In this document: positions 9,097-18,308 of the stretch, in pieces | Layout of the letters: each line of letters starts with the position of its first letter | Numbering within the stretch: the first letter of the stretch is position 1 | From: Flavobacterium glaciei | Lineage (GTDB): Bacteria; Bacteroidota; Bacteroidia; Flavobacteriales; Flavobacteriaceae | Assembly: GCF_003350545.1 (NCBI RefSeq) | Contig: NZ_QQBA01000015.1 | Location: forward strand, 1-58,322 | Length of the DNA: 58,322 nt | Reading direction: 5' to 3' | The notes under the pieces: model-generated | Databases searched by the model: none | What the model was told of the DNA's origin: nothing | What the model saw: only the letters and a program-made list of their open reading frames with translations | Made by a program: the position numbers and the translations under genes

Positions 9097-9893
9097 TACT
9101 CGGCAGATTGAATAGTAATTGGGAGTGAATAAAGTACTCTTACTTTTTTACCGTTTTGCTCACCTGGAGTCCATTTAGGGCATTTTTTCAAAACACGGAT
9201 AGCTTCTTTTCCTGTTCCATAACCGATATCTCTAATTACTTTGATATCTGTTAAAGAACCATCTTTTTCAACTACAAAAGTAACGTAAACTTTACCTTTC
9301 AAGCCTTCTTCTTCTGGAGTTTGGTAGTTATTACCAACAAATTTATAAAACTTATCAATTCCTCCTGGAAAATCAGGTTTAACTTCAATACCAGCTGTAT
9401 TATAAATTTGGTTGTCAACTTCTTCAACTATAGCAGTTGTTCCAGTACCTACTGGCTCAACAGTTAGAACTGCATCTGGATCTCCTTTAATAGTTTCAGC
9501 ACCTACTTTCTTGTCTTTAATTTCAACAATTTTAGGCGGTTCCTCAGTAACATCTTCAGCCTTCGCGACAACCGGCTTCACAAACTTTACTTGATCCACT
9601 TTTGGTGGAGGAGGTGGAGGAGGAGGTACGTTTAATTTAGGCTCCTCTTTTTTAGGAGGAAGCTTAATAGCCGTGATTTTAATATCTCTATCAACATCCT
9701 CTTCTTCACTTGCAGGTAACAAATCCATGATAAGCGGAGCAGCCAAAGCTATACTAAAAAATATGGCACCGATAATAAGCGCTTTTATAGTAGTTTTTCT
9801 GTTTGATTGCCTTAATTCATAAGCTCCATAAACTTTATTTCGCCCTTCGAATACGATATCAAGCCATTGGTTTTTTAATATGTCTAATTTCAT
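9096..9893 (-). CDS. tonB: energy transducer TonB
   Basis: The protein transmits proton-motive energy from ExbB/ExbD to outer membrane TonB-dependent receptors. It has 265 residues: cytoplasmic N-terminus, one transmembrane helix near 33-55, a proline-rich spacer including PPPPPPPP near residue 90, and a C-terminal TonB domain from about 175 (KVYVTFVVEKDGSL, KCPKWTPGEQNGKKVRV). It follows two exbD genes and overlaps the next gene by one base. Confidence 0.93.
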   Translation of the reverse strand: MKLDILKNQWLDIVFEGRNKVYGAYELRQSNRKTTIKALIIGAIFFSIALAAPLIMDLLPASEEEDVDRDIKITAIKLPPKKEEPKLNVPPPPPPPPKVDQVKFVKPVVAKAEDVTEEPPKIVEIKDKKVGAETIKGDPDAVLTVEPVGTGTTAIVEEVDNQIYNTAGIEVKPDFPGGIDKFYKFVGNNYQTPEEEGLKGKVYVTFVVEKDGSLTDIKVIRDIGYGTGKEAIRVLKKCPKWTPGEQNGKKVRVLYSLPITIQSAE

Positions 9894-9931
9894 TTTTCTT
9901 ACTTATTAGGTTATTAGGAAACAAGATTTTT

Positions 9932-10495
9932 CTATTTTCCGTCTAACAATTTTTGTTCTTCGGGAGAAAACTCAGGAACTATAGCGTAATTACCAAAATC
10001 CCCAATCCCAACAATTGCCATTTCATCAAGTATGTCAACTAAGTTTTTGTAATTAGATTTTTTGCTTGGTTTGATAATCACTATTAAACCATTTTTAGGC
10101 TTTCCAAGTGCAGCCGAATAAGCTAAAACAGATTTTTGTCTAGATAGAAGTTCTTTACGAAGACCATCCTTACCAAATGCTATATCCTTTGGTCCAGCTA
10201 TAGGAGCATTCAACAACCCTACATAGTAAACTAATTTATTATCCTTACCTAACATTATGGTCATGGTACGGTTTTCATCGACTTTAATATCAACATTATC
10301 TTTGTTTGGGTCTTTATCTGGCAATGCCAAACTCATCGATTGAGGTTTTGACAAAGTAGTAGTCAACATAAAAAATGTAATTAATAAAAAAGCTAAATCA
10401 ACCATAGCAGTTAAATCTACTTTTGCATTTGATTTCTTGCTCCTTACCTTACCACCTTTTTTGCCTCCACCGTCACCGGTATTTAATTCAGCCAT
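9932..10495 (-). CDS. exbD: ExbD/TolR family biopolymer transporter (second copy)
   Basis: A single N-terminal transmembrane helix follows the signature VDLTAMVDLAFLLITFFML, which holds the conserved Asp that carries protons. The remainder is periplasmic, 187 residues in all. It pairs with ExbB and TonB. Compared with the upstream ExbD it has a basic glycine-rich N-terminus (GDGGGKKGGKVRSKK). Two different ExbD proteins next to each other are usual in Flavobacteria, and they may form a mixed dimer. Confidence 0.92.
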   Translation of the reverse strand: MAELNTGDGGGKKGGKVRSKKSNAKVDLTAMVDLAFLLITFFMLTTTLSKPQSMSLALPDKDPNKDNVDIKVDENRTMTIMLGKDNKLVYYVGLLNAPIAGPKDIAFGKDGLRKELLSRQKSVLAYSAALGKPKNGLIVIIKPSKKSNYKNLVDILDEMAIVGIGDFGNYAIVPEFSPEEQKLLDGK

Positions 10496-10513
10496 TTTAG
10501 TGTGTTTTTTTTA

Positions 10514-11125
10514 TTAAAAATCTTTTCCTCTTAAACCAGTAACCAAACTAAAGCTATTGATTTTTTGCTCTTGTAGAACATCCATGACTTTTTTAATAGC
10601 CGGATATTCCTCTTTTGCATCACCTTTAATAGCGATCTGCAGCTCTTTATCGTTAATTTCAATGTTAGCTATTCGAGCATTGTATATCCACTCTTTCAAT
10701 TGATTATCCAGTGAATCCAATGGTATACCCGGTTGCCCAGCTTTACTTCTGTCTGCTGCCTTCATATCAATAATTTGTTTCAGATTAAGAAGTGGCACAC
10801 CAAAATCGTCCATCATTGAGAAAGTAGCTTTATCTACATCTGAAAAATTAACATTGTATTTCTCGCCCATTAATTCTAACGTTCTCACACGAACTTCTCT
10901 GCCTTTCAAATCAAAAAATACCTTTCCTTTACCCACGGTTAGGGTAGCTAAATCAGTCTCAGGTAATTTAGTCTGAACTGTTGATGTAGGTGTATCTACA
11001 GGAAGTGCTTCCGGTATCTTGGCTGTTGAAGTCATTACAAAGAAAGTAAGCAAAAGGAATGCGACATCACACATAGCGGTCATATCGGTAGAGCCCGGAT
11101 TTTTATTTATTTTAATTTTAGCCAT
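10514..11125 (-). CDS. exbD: ExbD/TolR family biopolymer transporter (first copy)
   Basis: This 203-residue protein has the family start: short cytoplasmic segment, STDMTAMCDVAFLLLTFFVM with the proton-relay Asp near residue 19, and a periplasmic domain. Its C-terminal part (DNQLKEWIYNARIANIEIN and following) is longer than in proteobacterial ExbD. It lies 36 bases after exbB and 18 before the second exbD, within one operon. Confidence 0.92.
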   Translation of the reverse strand: MAKIKINKNPGSTDMTAMCDVAFLLLTFFVMTSTAKIPEALPVDTPTSTVQTKLPETDLATLTVGKGKVFFDLKGREVRVRTLELMGEKYNVNFSDVDKATFSMMDDFGVPLLNLKQIIDMKAADRSKAGQPGIPLDSLDNQLKEWIYNARIANIEINDKELQIAIKGDAKEEYPAIKKVMDVLQEQKINSFSLVTGLRGKDF

Positions 11126-11161
11126 TCTTTTTGTTTTTTTTTGATTATAAAATCAACAATA

Positions 11162-11980
11162 TTATTGCTTCAAACTACCTCTAAATCTTCTGTAAGAGTT
11201 TACAATTGAAACCGCAGCTTCGTCGATTGAGTAAGTCAAATCATCTATTTTAGAAGTAAAGAAATTATATGAGATAATTGCTACAGCTGAAGTTCCAATA
11301 CCAGTTGCAGTATTAATCAATGCTTCAGATATACCAGCTGCAAGTGCTGCTTGATCCGGAGTACCAGCCGCTGCTAATGCACCAAACGCTTTAATCATAC
11401 CCGCTACCGTTCCTAACAATCCTACAAGAGTCCCCAATGAAACTAATGAAGAGATAATAGTCATGTTTTTTTGCAACATTGGCATTTCAAGTGAAGTTGC
11501 CTCTTCAATTTCTTTGTGAATAGTCTCTGCTGCTTCTTCGCTATTAAAACCTTCTTTCTTAACTGCTTGATATTTAACTAACGCAGATTTAATTGCATTT
11601 GCAACAGACCCTTGCTGCTTATCACATGATGAGATAGCTTCATCAATCTCTCCCGCCTTTATACTCGCTTGTATTTTTGTCATAAATACATCTAATTTAG
11701 TTTTACCCGCTGCTTTCGAGATTACAAAAAATCTTTCAATTGAAAAAACAAGAACCATTAACAACATTCCTAATAATACTGGAACAACTGCTCCACCATG
11801 ATAGACTTGACCTAATGTATTAATTGGAGTACCAGTTTCAATATTACCTCCCTCAAAGTTTGCAGGATTTCCCATAACGAATTTCCAAATCAATACACCA
11901 ACACCAATACAGGCAGCAATAATTAGCCCTGAAACCATTCCTCCACCGTTTGCTGTTTTTTCTTTTTTAACGTTTGCCAT
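11162..11980 (-). CDS. exbB: MotA/TolQ/ExbB proton channel family protein
   Basis: This is the proton channel subunit of the Ton system. The start is taken as ATG at 11980 (MANVKKEK) because upstream residues are low-complexity and lie in the leader; this gives 272 residues. Helices are visible near residues 17-37, 67-85, 165-195 and 205-235. The conserved TolQ region includes NMTIISSLVSLGTLVGLLGT and NTATGIGTSAVAI. It is first in an operon of seven genes, with its promoter at 12041-12048. Confidence 0.92.
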   Translation of the reverse strand: MANVKKEKTANGGGMVSGLIIAACIGVGVLIWKFVMGNPANFEGGNIETGTPINTLGQVYHGGAVVPVLLGMLLMVLVFSIERFFVISKAAGKTKLDVFMTKIQASIKAGEIDEAISSCDKQQGSVANAIKSALVKYQAVKKEGFNSEEAAETIHKEIEEATSLEMPMLQKNMTIISSLVSLGTLVGLLGTVAGMIKAFGALAAAGTPDQAALAAGISEALINTATGIGTSAVAIISYNFFTSKIDDLTYSIDEAAVSIVNSYRRFRGSLKQ

Positions 11981-12040
11981 TTTTTTTAATTTTAATAGTT
12001 TTAAATAAATTATCTTAGTTATATTAAACTTGTAGTGCAG

Positions 12041-12048
12041 CAAATTTA
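12041..12048 (-). promoter_or_regulatory. -7 element of the exbB-tonB operon
   Basis: TAAATTTG on the minus strand, about 60 bases before the exbB ATG, fits the Bacteroidota -7 consensus TAnnTTTG. No clear -33 TTTG lies at the normal distance. The rest of the 373-base spacer (11981-12353) is very A/T-rich, with no gene or stable structure that I can see; a weaker box TACCTTGC at 12321-12328 may serve the divergent HerA-like gene. Confidence 0.5.
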
Positions 12049-12353
12049 TATTTTTAGTTTAAATAAAAAAACTTTTTTTAATTTTATTACAATTAAATTT
12101 ATTTCAAAAACACTTTCGCAATTTAACACTTTGCATTTATGTCAAAATAGTCAAACAAATCTACTCTTTTACAAAAAATAACGTATTTTTTTATGATATA
12201 TAACCACAATATTTCAATAACCAACACCATCTTAATAAAACAAAAAATTTATATTATTAACAATAAAAAAGCAAGAAAACTGCAGTATACACTACTATTT
12301 CAGGTTTTAAAAAAAAATAATACCTTGCAAATGATTTAAATCCACACTCAATT

Positions 12354-13874
12354 ATGAACAGAAAAGAAGAATTCATACAACAAATTACAGACGGATATAG
12401 TTCTAAAGGAGAAAGCATTATTCTTGGCGGAGCCATATTAAACGGAGAAACCATAGCTGAAGCACACGTAAAAATACCTCTAAAAACATTAAACCGTCAC
12501 GGATTAATTGCAGGTGCTACCGGAACAGGAAAAACAAAAACTATACAAGTATTATCGGAACAGTTGTCCTCCTTTGGAATACCTGTATTAATGATGGATA
12601 TCAAAGGCGACTTTAGTGGTATTGCAAAAGAAGGAGAAGAAAAAGCATTTATTACTGAACGTCACGCTAAAATAAATATCCCTTACAATACGGCTAATTT
12701 CCCTGTTGAATTATTGAGTTTATCTGAACAAAATGGGGTTCGTCTTCGTGCTACAATTTCAGAGTTTGGACCAGTTTTATTCTCTCGAATTCTAAATTTA
12801 AATGACACTCAAGCTGGAGTTGTTTCTGTTATTTTTAAATATTGTGATGACAATAAAATGCCATTATTAGATTTAAAAGACATCAAAAAAGTAATAAACT
12901 ATATCACAGAAGAAGGAAAAGACGAAATTGAGGAAAGCTATGGTAAGATTTCAACTTCGACTACTGGCACTATTCTAAGAAAAATAATAGAATTAGAGCA
13001 ACAAGGTGCCGAATTATTTTTTGGAGAATTGTCTTTTGACATAGACGATTTACTACGCTTTGACAAAAATGGAAAAGGATATATTAATATCGTAAGACTA
13101 ACAGATATCCAAGACAAACCAAAATTATTTTCAACATTTATGTTGAGTTTATTAGCTGAAATATATCAACAAATGCCTGAAAAGGGAGATTCAGAACAAC
13201 CAGAATTAGTTATTTTTATTGATGAAGCTCATTTAATTTTTAAAGAGGCTAGCAAAGCGTTATTAGAACAAATAGAGACGATAGTTAAACTAATACGCTC
13301 TAAGGGAATTGGAATTTACTTTATCACACAAAACCCAATGGATGTTCCAAGTGGTGTTTTGGCACAATTAGGTTTAAAAATTCAACATGCTTTGAGAGCT
13401 TTTACCGCTAATGATCGAAAAGCAATCAAGCAAACAGCAGATAATTATCCTACATCTGAATTTTATAAAACTGATGAAATTTTAACCAGCTTAGGTATAG
13501 GTGAAGCACTGGTTACGGCTCTAAACGAAAAAGGGATCCCAACACCTCTAGCTGCTACGATGATGCGTGCCCCTATGAGCCGAATGGATATTTTGACCGA
13601 AAGTGAGATTCAAGAAATCAACAACAAATCTAAACTGGTAAAAAAATACAGCGAACTTATTGACCGCGAAAGCGCTTATGAAATGCTAAATAAAAAAATT
13701 ACTGTTATTGAAGAAGCAGCTGCTGAACAAGAAGAGGAAAAAGCATCTAAAAAAGTAGAAAGTAAAGGTCCGAGCACTGCGAACGTAGTAGGAAAATCTG
13801 TTTTAAAAGTGTTGACAAGTGCTACTTTTATAAGAGGAGCATTCGGTGTTTTAACTAAAATGTTTAAAAAATAA
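12354..13874 (+). CDS. HerA-like ATPase with DUF853 domain
   Basis: This P-loop ATPase of the HerA/FtsK group has 506 residues. Walker A is GATGTGKTKT (about 53-62), Walker B is LVIFIDEAHLIF (about 283-294), and GIGIYFITQNPMD carries the sensor region. The DUF853 group is widespread and its role is not settled; DNA translocation is expected from the fold. No nurA-type nuclease gene is adjacent, so this is not a HerA-NurA resection pair here. The C-terminus has a charged stretch (EEAAAEQEEEKASKK) and a hydrophobic end. A terminator follows directly. Confidence 0.85.
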   Translation: MNRKEEFIQQITDGYSSKGESIILGGAILNGETIAEAHVKIPLKTLNRHGLIAGATGTGKTKTIQVLSEQLSSFGIPVLMMDIKGDFSGIAKEGEEKAFITERHAKINIPYNTANFPVELLSLSEQNGVRLRATISEFGPVLFSRILNLNDTQAGVVSVIFKYCDDNKMPLLDLKDIKKVINYITEEGKDEIEESYGKISTSTTGTILRKIIELEQQGAELFFGELSFDIDDLLRFDKNGKGYINIVRLTDIQDKPKLFSTFMLSLLAEIYQQMPEKGDSEQPELVIFIDEAHLIFKEASKALLEQIETIVKLIRSKGIGIYFITQNPMDVPSGVLAQLGLKIQHALRAFTANDRKAIKQTADNYPTSEFYKTDEILTSLGIGEALVTALNEKGIPTPLAATMMRAPMSRMDILTESEIQEINNKSKLVKKYSELIDRESAYEMLNKKITVIEEAAAEQEEEKASKKVESKGPSTANVVGKSVLKVLTSATFIRGAFGVLTKMFKK

Positions 13875-13879
13875 AGTAC

Positions 13880-13915
13880 AATACCCTTTTAGAGTAAAAA
13901 CTCTGAAAGGGTATT
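13880..13915 (+). terminator. intrinsic terminator after the HerA-like gene
   Basis: A 16-bp stem with one G-T pair (13880-13895 with 13900-13915) has a 4-base A loop and is followed by TTTAAAA. It separates the ATPase gene from the cupin gene. Confidence 0.8.
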
Positions 13916-13933
13916 TAAAAAGTAATATTGACA

Positions 13934-14296
13934 ATGAAAAAATATTTTATCCAAAATACCCCTTTTGTAGTCCCAACAACTGACGGCAAAATAATTGAAG
14001 AGCATCACGGAATTGCTACTACAAACAATCCCGAAATTTCGATTGCACACATGATTGCTCCTCCTAAATGGAGCGAACCTTTTCAAACACCTGAGTTCGA
14101 AGAATACACCTATATCATTAAAGGGAAAAAGCAATTTATCATTGAAGATGAAATTATAATCCTTGAAGCGGGTCAATCCATAAAAATCGAGAAAAACACT
14201 CGGGTGCAATATTCCAATCCTTTTGACGAAACTTGTGAATATATTGCCATTTGCAAACCTGCTTTCGATTTCAATAAAGTTCACCGAGAAGAATAA
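13934..14296 (+). CDS. cupin domain protein
   Basis: This is a small single-domain cupin of 120 residues from the ATG at 13934; a TTG at 13928 is less likely. The beta-barrel motifs are visible: WSEPFQTPEFEEYTYIIKGK (first cupin motif, with fewer histidines than usual) and VLEAGQSIKIEKNTRVQYSN-like second motif. It may bind a metal, but the canonical His-rich first motif is degenerate. The substrate is unknown. It stands alone between a terminator and the convergent kmo gene. Confidence 0.75.
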   Translation: MKKYFIQNTPFVVPTTDGKIIEEHHGIATTNNPEISIAHMIAPPKWSEPFQTPEFEEYTYIIKGKKQFIIEDEIIILEAGQSIKIEKNTRVQYSNPFDETCEYIAICKPAFDFNKVHREE

Positions 14297-14350
14297 ACAA
14301 TTTATATAGAATTAAACACTTTTATAAACACACAGCAGTAGTTTAAAAAA

Positions 14351-15688
14351 TTATTGTAGCAACTCTAAAATTTTATTTTCTACTGTTTCGCTGTTCCAAA
14401 TATTCTCGATATTTTCCAGTTTCAAAACTTCTTCCATTATAGCATTTTGATAATCCCCAATTGCTAAAGCTTCCGCATAAGGACGATCACTGAAGGTTAC
14501 TCTACTGTAAAGTGGAATCCATTTTTCAGGATATTTATCTGAGAATAATTTTTCTATTTTCTTTTGCAGCAAGAATTTCTCATCAGCCGTTTTAGAACTC
14601 ATTTCCATAAAATTGCGATAGGAAAGCTCTGCAATGGCATCAGCATTAGGTTTTCTAGATTTTTGATATTCAGAGAAAATCGTTTTCCAATCATCTCCAT
14701 ACTTTTCTATCATATCATATAGAATCGAAATATCCTCAAACCCTGCATTCATCCCTTGCCCGTAAAAAGGAACAATGGCATGACAAGCGTCACCAATTAA
14801 CGCAATTTTATCTCCGTAAGTCCAAGGAAAACATTTCATGGTTACTAAAGTACTTGTTGGATTTTTGAAAAAATCTTCAGTCAATTTTGGAATCACTTCA
14901 ATAGTGTCTGGTAAGTTTTTTTCAAAAAAAGCTTCCACCTCTTTTTGATCTTTTAAAGACGCAAAAGAATTTTCACCTTCAAAAGGCATGAACAAAGTGC
15001 ACGTAAAACTTCCATCTAAATTAGGTAGAGCTATCAACATATATTCCCCACGCGGCCAAATATGAAACGAATTCTTATCTAATTTATGAGTGGCATCTGA
15101 ATTTGCAGGAATATTTAATTCCTTGTATCCGATGGGTAAAAACTCTTGCGAATAATCAAACATGCTTTGGCGTTGCATACGGTGACGTATTCTTGAAAAG
15201 GCGCCATCAGCACCAAAAACCATATCATATTTCATTTCTTCCCATGCACCTCTTTCAGTTTCTCCTATATGCAAAGTAGCGTCATCCAGGGTTACATCCC
15301 AGATTTTATGTTCGAAAAAGAATTCGGCTCCTGCAGCTTCAGCCAAATCTATCATTTTCCTGTTCAAAGTTCCTCTGGAAATGGAGTAAATAGATTCTCC
15401 TTCTTGTCCGTAATTTTGAAAATTAAGTTTATCGACAAGATGTATGGCTCGTTTGTCCATAGGGATGGCAATTTCTCGCACAGCATCACCTACTCCAACA
15501 GCATCGAGGGCTTTCCAACCTCGGTTGGACATGGCTAAATTTATAGAACGTCCGGAAAACTGTATTTGTCTAATATCTGGGCTTCTATCGAAAACATGAA
15601 CCGTGTGACCAGCTTTACGTAGGTAAATAGCTAATAAAGATCCAACTAATCCAGAACCAACAACTGCTATCTTTTTGGGAATTTGCAT
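14351..15688 (-). CDS. kmo: kynurenine 3-monooxygenase
   Basis: This flavoprotein hydroxylates kynurenine to 3-hydroxykynurenine using NADPH and oxygen. The FAD site GSGLVGSLLAIYLRKAGH (about 11-28) and the second FAD motif IGDACHAIVPFYGQGMNAGF (about 305-324) are typical of KMO-like group A monooxygenases. RSINLAMSNRGWKAL matches the substrate-side region of this subfamily. Length 445. kynU lies 5.4 kb away on the same strand. Together they make 3-hydroxyanthranilate from kynurenine. A -7 box TAATTTTG at 15711-15718 precedes it. Confidence 0.92.
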   Translation of the reverse strand: MQIPKKIAVVGSGLVGSLLAIYLRKAGHTVHVFDRSPDIRQIQFSGRSINLAMSNRGWKALDAVGVGDAVREIAIPMDKRAIHLVDKLNFQNYGQEGESIYSISRGTLNRKMIDLAEAAGAEFFFEHKIWDVTLDDATLHIGETERGAWEEMKYDMVFGADGAFSRIRHRMQRQSMFDYSQEFLPIGYKELNIPANSDATHKLDKNSFHIWPRGEYMLIALPNLDGSFTCTLFMPFEGENSFASLKDQKEVEAFFEKNLPDTIEVIPKLTEDFFKNPTSTLVTMKCFPWTYGDKIALIGDACHAIVPFYGQGMNAGFEDISILYDMIEKYGDDWKTIFSEYQKSRKPNADAIAELSYRNFMEMSSKTADEKFLLQKKIEKLFSDKYPEKWIPLYSRVTFSDRPYAEALAIGDYQNAIMEEVLKLENIENIWNSETVENKILELLQ

Positions 15689-15750
15689 TAATTTTTTATA
15701 AAAAGTTAAGCAAAATTACTGATTTTATTAGACTAAGAACTTTAAAACCA

Positions 15751-18144
15751 TTAATTTTTATGTGGAATAAAAATCAATTTTGTTGAAGTCCTAACAATCT
15801 CCTCCTTGTTAAGCATCATTCTTCTAAATTTTCCTGCATTGTAAAGTTCTGCTTGATCACTATAATGCGCACTTAATGGATTCCCTGATTGCCCTGTGGG
15901 AAGAATACTCCAACTGTTTTCGATATCTGAAAAATCAATAATTCTTCTTGTTGAAGGACCCCCTTTTACGACATAATTTCCATCATCGGTAAAGTCAAAA
16001 AACAAATTGTTAATGACTTCTGTAGAACCCGAAACTTCAAAAGGTCCCACATTAAAAATTCTTCTAAACGCAGCCACTTGACCCAATGGATGTTGATGTT
16101 CTAACGTATGAACTTTGTTCCAAGTCCAATCCGCAACCGAAGAACCCAATTGTTCTTCTAAAGCTACAATAGACTCTTTAAACGATTGTGATATAATTTT
16201 ACTTCGGGTTTCTTTTTCATTTTTAGTATTAACATTATCCCACCATGGTGATGCTGCATTATTAATTTGCTCTGCGATAATTTGCTTCATAATATGTGTC
16301 CCTAAAAATTGCTTGAAATTTTGAGCCCCAAGTTCATCCTCGAAGGTATTTTTCAAATAATTAAAAATCCATTTATTATAAATTGTTGGTCCAACATCAG
16401 CAAGATTATTAGAACCTTTCCATTCTTTTAAAATAGTCAAAGCTTCTTTCTCGTTTTCAGAAAGTAATTTCTGGTCCACATTTGAGATTAACTGCTTCAC
16501 TACATCAGGAGCAACTGATGACGTGTTGTCAAAAATCATTTTCCCAACCGAAGCCATATCCCAATCTGATTTTGGGTTCAATAATTGTGTAATTCTTTTG
16601 GCTCTGTCTTCAGGAAGATAATAACCTGGATACAAAAATCCGTCAATTGGCTCCGGTTGGTTGTTGGCAGAATATACATAATTCCAGCTTGGATTCACTG
16701 CCGATGGATTTTTGGAGAAATCTAAATATTCTTTAATATCATCCTTACCGCTCGCTCCATCCAAAATAAAATTAGGGTTTACGCCCGGATTGTGTTTGTA
16801 TAATTTTCCCGTTGCCCACCAAGCAACATTTCCTTTGGCATCGCCATACATCACATTCAATCCTGGTGCCGCTATCAAACGTACCCCTTTCTGGAAATCG
16901 GCTTTACTTTTAGCATGCGAAAGTTGATATACAGCATCTAAAATTTGTATCGGTTGCTGTGTGTAAATCCAAGACATCGCAACAGGTTTATCTTTCATTA
17001 AACCATCAATCAGGTCATTCATTACAGGTCCATGTCGAGTGGTTTTCACATTCAAAACCACATCAGCAGAATCTTTAACTTTGATTGTTTTTTTTCGAAT
17101 TTCATAAGCGCTGAAACCACTTGGGGTTTTATATTCATTAGGGTTAGACGGATTACTCTGTTCTTGATACAAATCAATATCATCATTTTCAAACATAGTC
17201 AAACCGTAAGCATACTCGCGATTGTGCCCCAATAAAGGATACGGAGTTCCAGCCAGATAACAACCATACAATTCAAAATCAGGAGTTACAAGATGTGCTT
17301 CATACCAAGTTCCTGGTTGCGAGAAACCAATGTGTGGATCATTAGCAAAAATGACTTTTCCGTTTTTAGTTTTCTTTGGAGCGATGACCCAACTATTACT
17401 TCCTATAAAAGGCGAAATTGGTGATTGCTCTAAAAGTTGTGCTATAGATTTTGAAATAGCAGCGTATTCTTGCGGTCTGTCTTTAGCATTTTTAATTTTT
17501 GTTCTATTGAAGGAACCATCTATTCCAAAATCCTTCAAATATTCCATTCCGTATTTATTTCTAATATCAGTCAATAACGGATCCGATTTTTGGGCCATCG
17601 CAAAACTAAAAGACATGTATCCAAAAATATTATAAACGTCTTTAATAGTAAACTTCTCTTTTTTGACACCCACCAAACTGAATTCTACTGGCGTTGTACC
17701 CTCATCCATGTATTGATTAATCCCATCTAAATACGCCATAGTCAATTTATAACTTGGACTATTTTTATCTAAAGCAGCAATCGCTTTTGCAGAAGCCTCT
17801 TCGATCCCTACTCCAGCGAAAAATTTATCGCTTTTCAATGCCACTGAACCAAAAATTTCAGATAATCGTCCCGGAGCAATACGGCGCATTAATTCCATTT
17901 GCCAAAGTCTATCTTGCGCATGAACGTATCCCAAGGCCACCATGGCATCAGTTGAAGAAGCGGCATAAATATGAGGCACACCAAATTCATCAAAATAAAC
18001 AGTAGTTTCTTTTTGAATGTTATTCAAGTGCAACTCCCCTTCATATTTTGGTTTCAAATAAAAGCCATATATAAAAGCCGCGATCACAAAAACAAATAGT
18101 AACGAAATTAAAACGAGAAAGAATTTTTTAAGTATTTTCATCAT
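15751..18144 (-). CDS. penicillin acylase family protein
   Basis: This N-terminal-nucleophile hydrolase of 797 residues probably self-cleaves into two chains. An N-terminal hydrophobic segment (residues 8-30) anchors or exports it. The first chain begins with VYFDEFGVPHIYA. The catalytic Ser follows Gly in FIGSNSWVIAPKKT (about residue 240). The family hydrolyses amides such as beta-lactam side chains or acyl-homoserine lactones; the real substrate cannot be read from sequence. It has its own -7 box TATATTTG at 18161-18168 and follows no operon pattern. Confidence 0.88.
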   Translation of the reverse strand: MMKILKKFFLVLISLLFVFVIAAFIYGFYLKPKYEGELHLNNIQKETTVYFDEFGVPHIYAASSTDAMVALGYVHAQDRLWQMELMRRIAPGRLSEIFGSVALKSDKFFAGVGIEEASAKAIAALDKNSPSYKLTMAYLDGINQYMDEGTTPVEFSLVGVKKEKFTIKDVYNIFGYMSFSFAMAQKSDPLLTDIRNKYGMEYLKDFGIDGSFNRTKIKNAKDRPQEYAAISKSIAQLLEQSPISPFIGSNSWVIAPKKTKNGKVIFANDPHIGFSQPGTWYEAHLVTPDFELYGCYLAGTPYPLLGHNREYAYGLTMFENDDIDLYQEQSNPSNPNEYKTPSGFSAYEIRKKTIKVKDSADVVLNVKTTRHGPVMNDLIDGLMKDKPVAMSWIYTQQPIQILDAVYQLSHAKSKADFQKGVRLIAAPGLNVMYGDAKGNVAWWATGKLYKHNPGVNPNFILDGASGKDDIKEYLDFSKNPSAVNPSWNYVYSANNQPEPIDGFLYPGYYLPEDRAKRITQLLNPKSDWDMASVGKMIFDNTSSVAPDVVKQLISNVDQKLLSENEKEALTILKEWKGSNNLADVGPTIYNKWIFNYLKNTFEDELGAQNFKQFLGTHIMKQIIAEQINNAASPWWDNVNTKNEKETRSKIISQSFKESIVALEEQLGSSVADWTWNKVHTLEHQHPLGQVAAFRRIFNVGPFEVSGSTEVINNLFFDFTDDGNYVVKGGPSTRRIIDFSDIENSWSILPTGQSGNPLSAHYSDQAELYNAGKFRRMMLNKEEIVRTSTKLIFIPHKN

Positions 18145-18245
18145 TGGATAAATTGAAAAACAAATATATAGGATTTGGAATTGAATTAAAACAATTTATT
18201 TCAATGGACAATTTCAAAATCGATGTGAATAAAATATTATCATAT

Positions 18246-18290
18246 TTTGTTTAATATATTTTATATTTAATTAAACAAAAACTATATTTG
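18246..18290 (+). promoter_or_regulatory. promoter with operator-like inverted repeat before flavin reductase-photolyase
   Basis: TTTTGTTTAAT (18246-18256) and ATTAAACAAAA (18270-18280) are perfect inverted complements spaced by 13 bases. They lie directly upstream of the -7 box TATATTTG (18283-18290), covering the -33 region. Two more GTTTA-like half sites follow (TTGTTTTA at 18289 and CTAAACA near 18303). This fits a repressor site; a light-responsive MerR-type regulator is a guess from the target genes. Confidence 0.6.
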
Positions 18291-18308
18291 TTTTAAATAT
18301 TACTAAAC

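Noticed and set aside
12354..13874. HerA-like ATPase as part of an anti-phage or HerA-NurA repair system
   Set aside because: No nuclease, Sir2-like or other effector gene is adjacent; its neighbours are the TonB operon and a lone cupin. The DUF853 group is common in ordinary chromosomes.
13889..14284. A 131-codon frame antisense to the cupin gene
   Set aside because: Its composition is that of a shadow frame, and the sense frame encodes a clear cupin protein.
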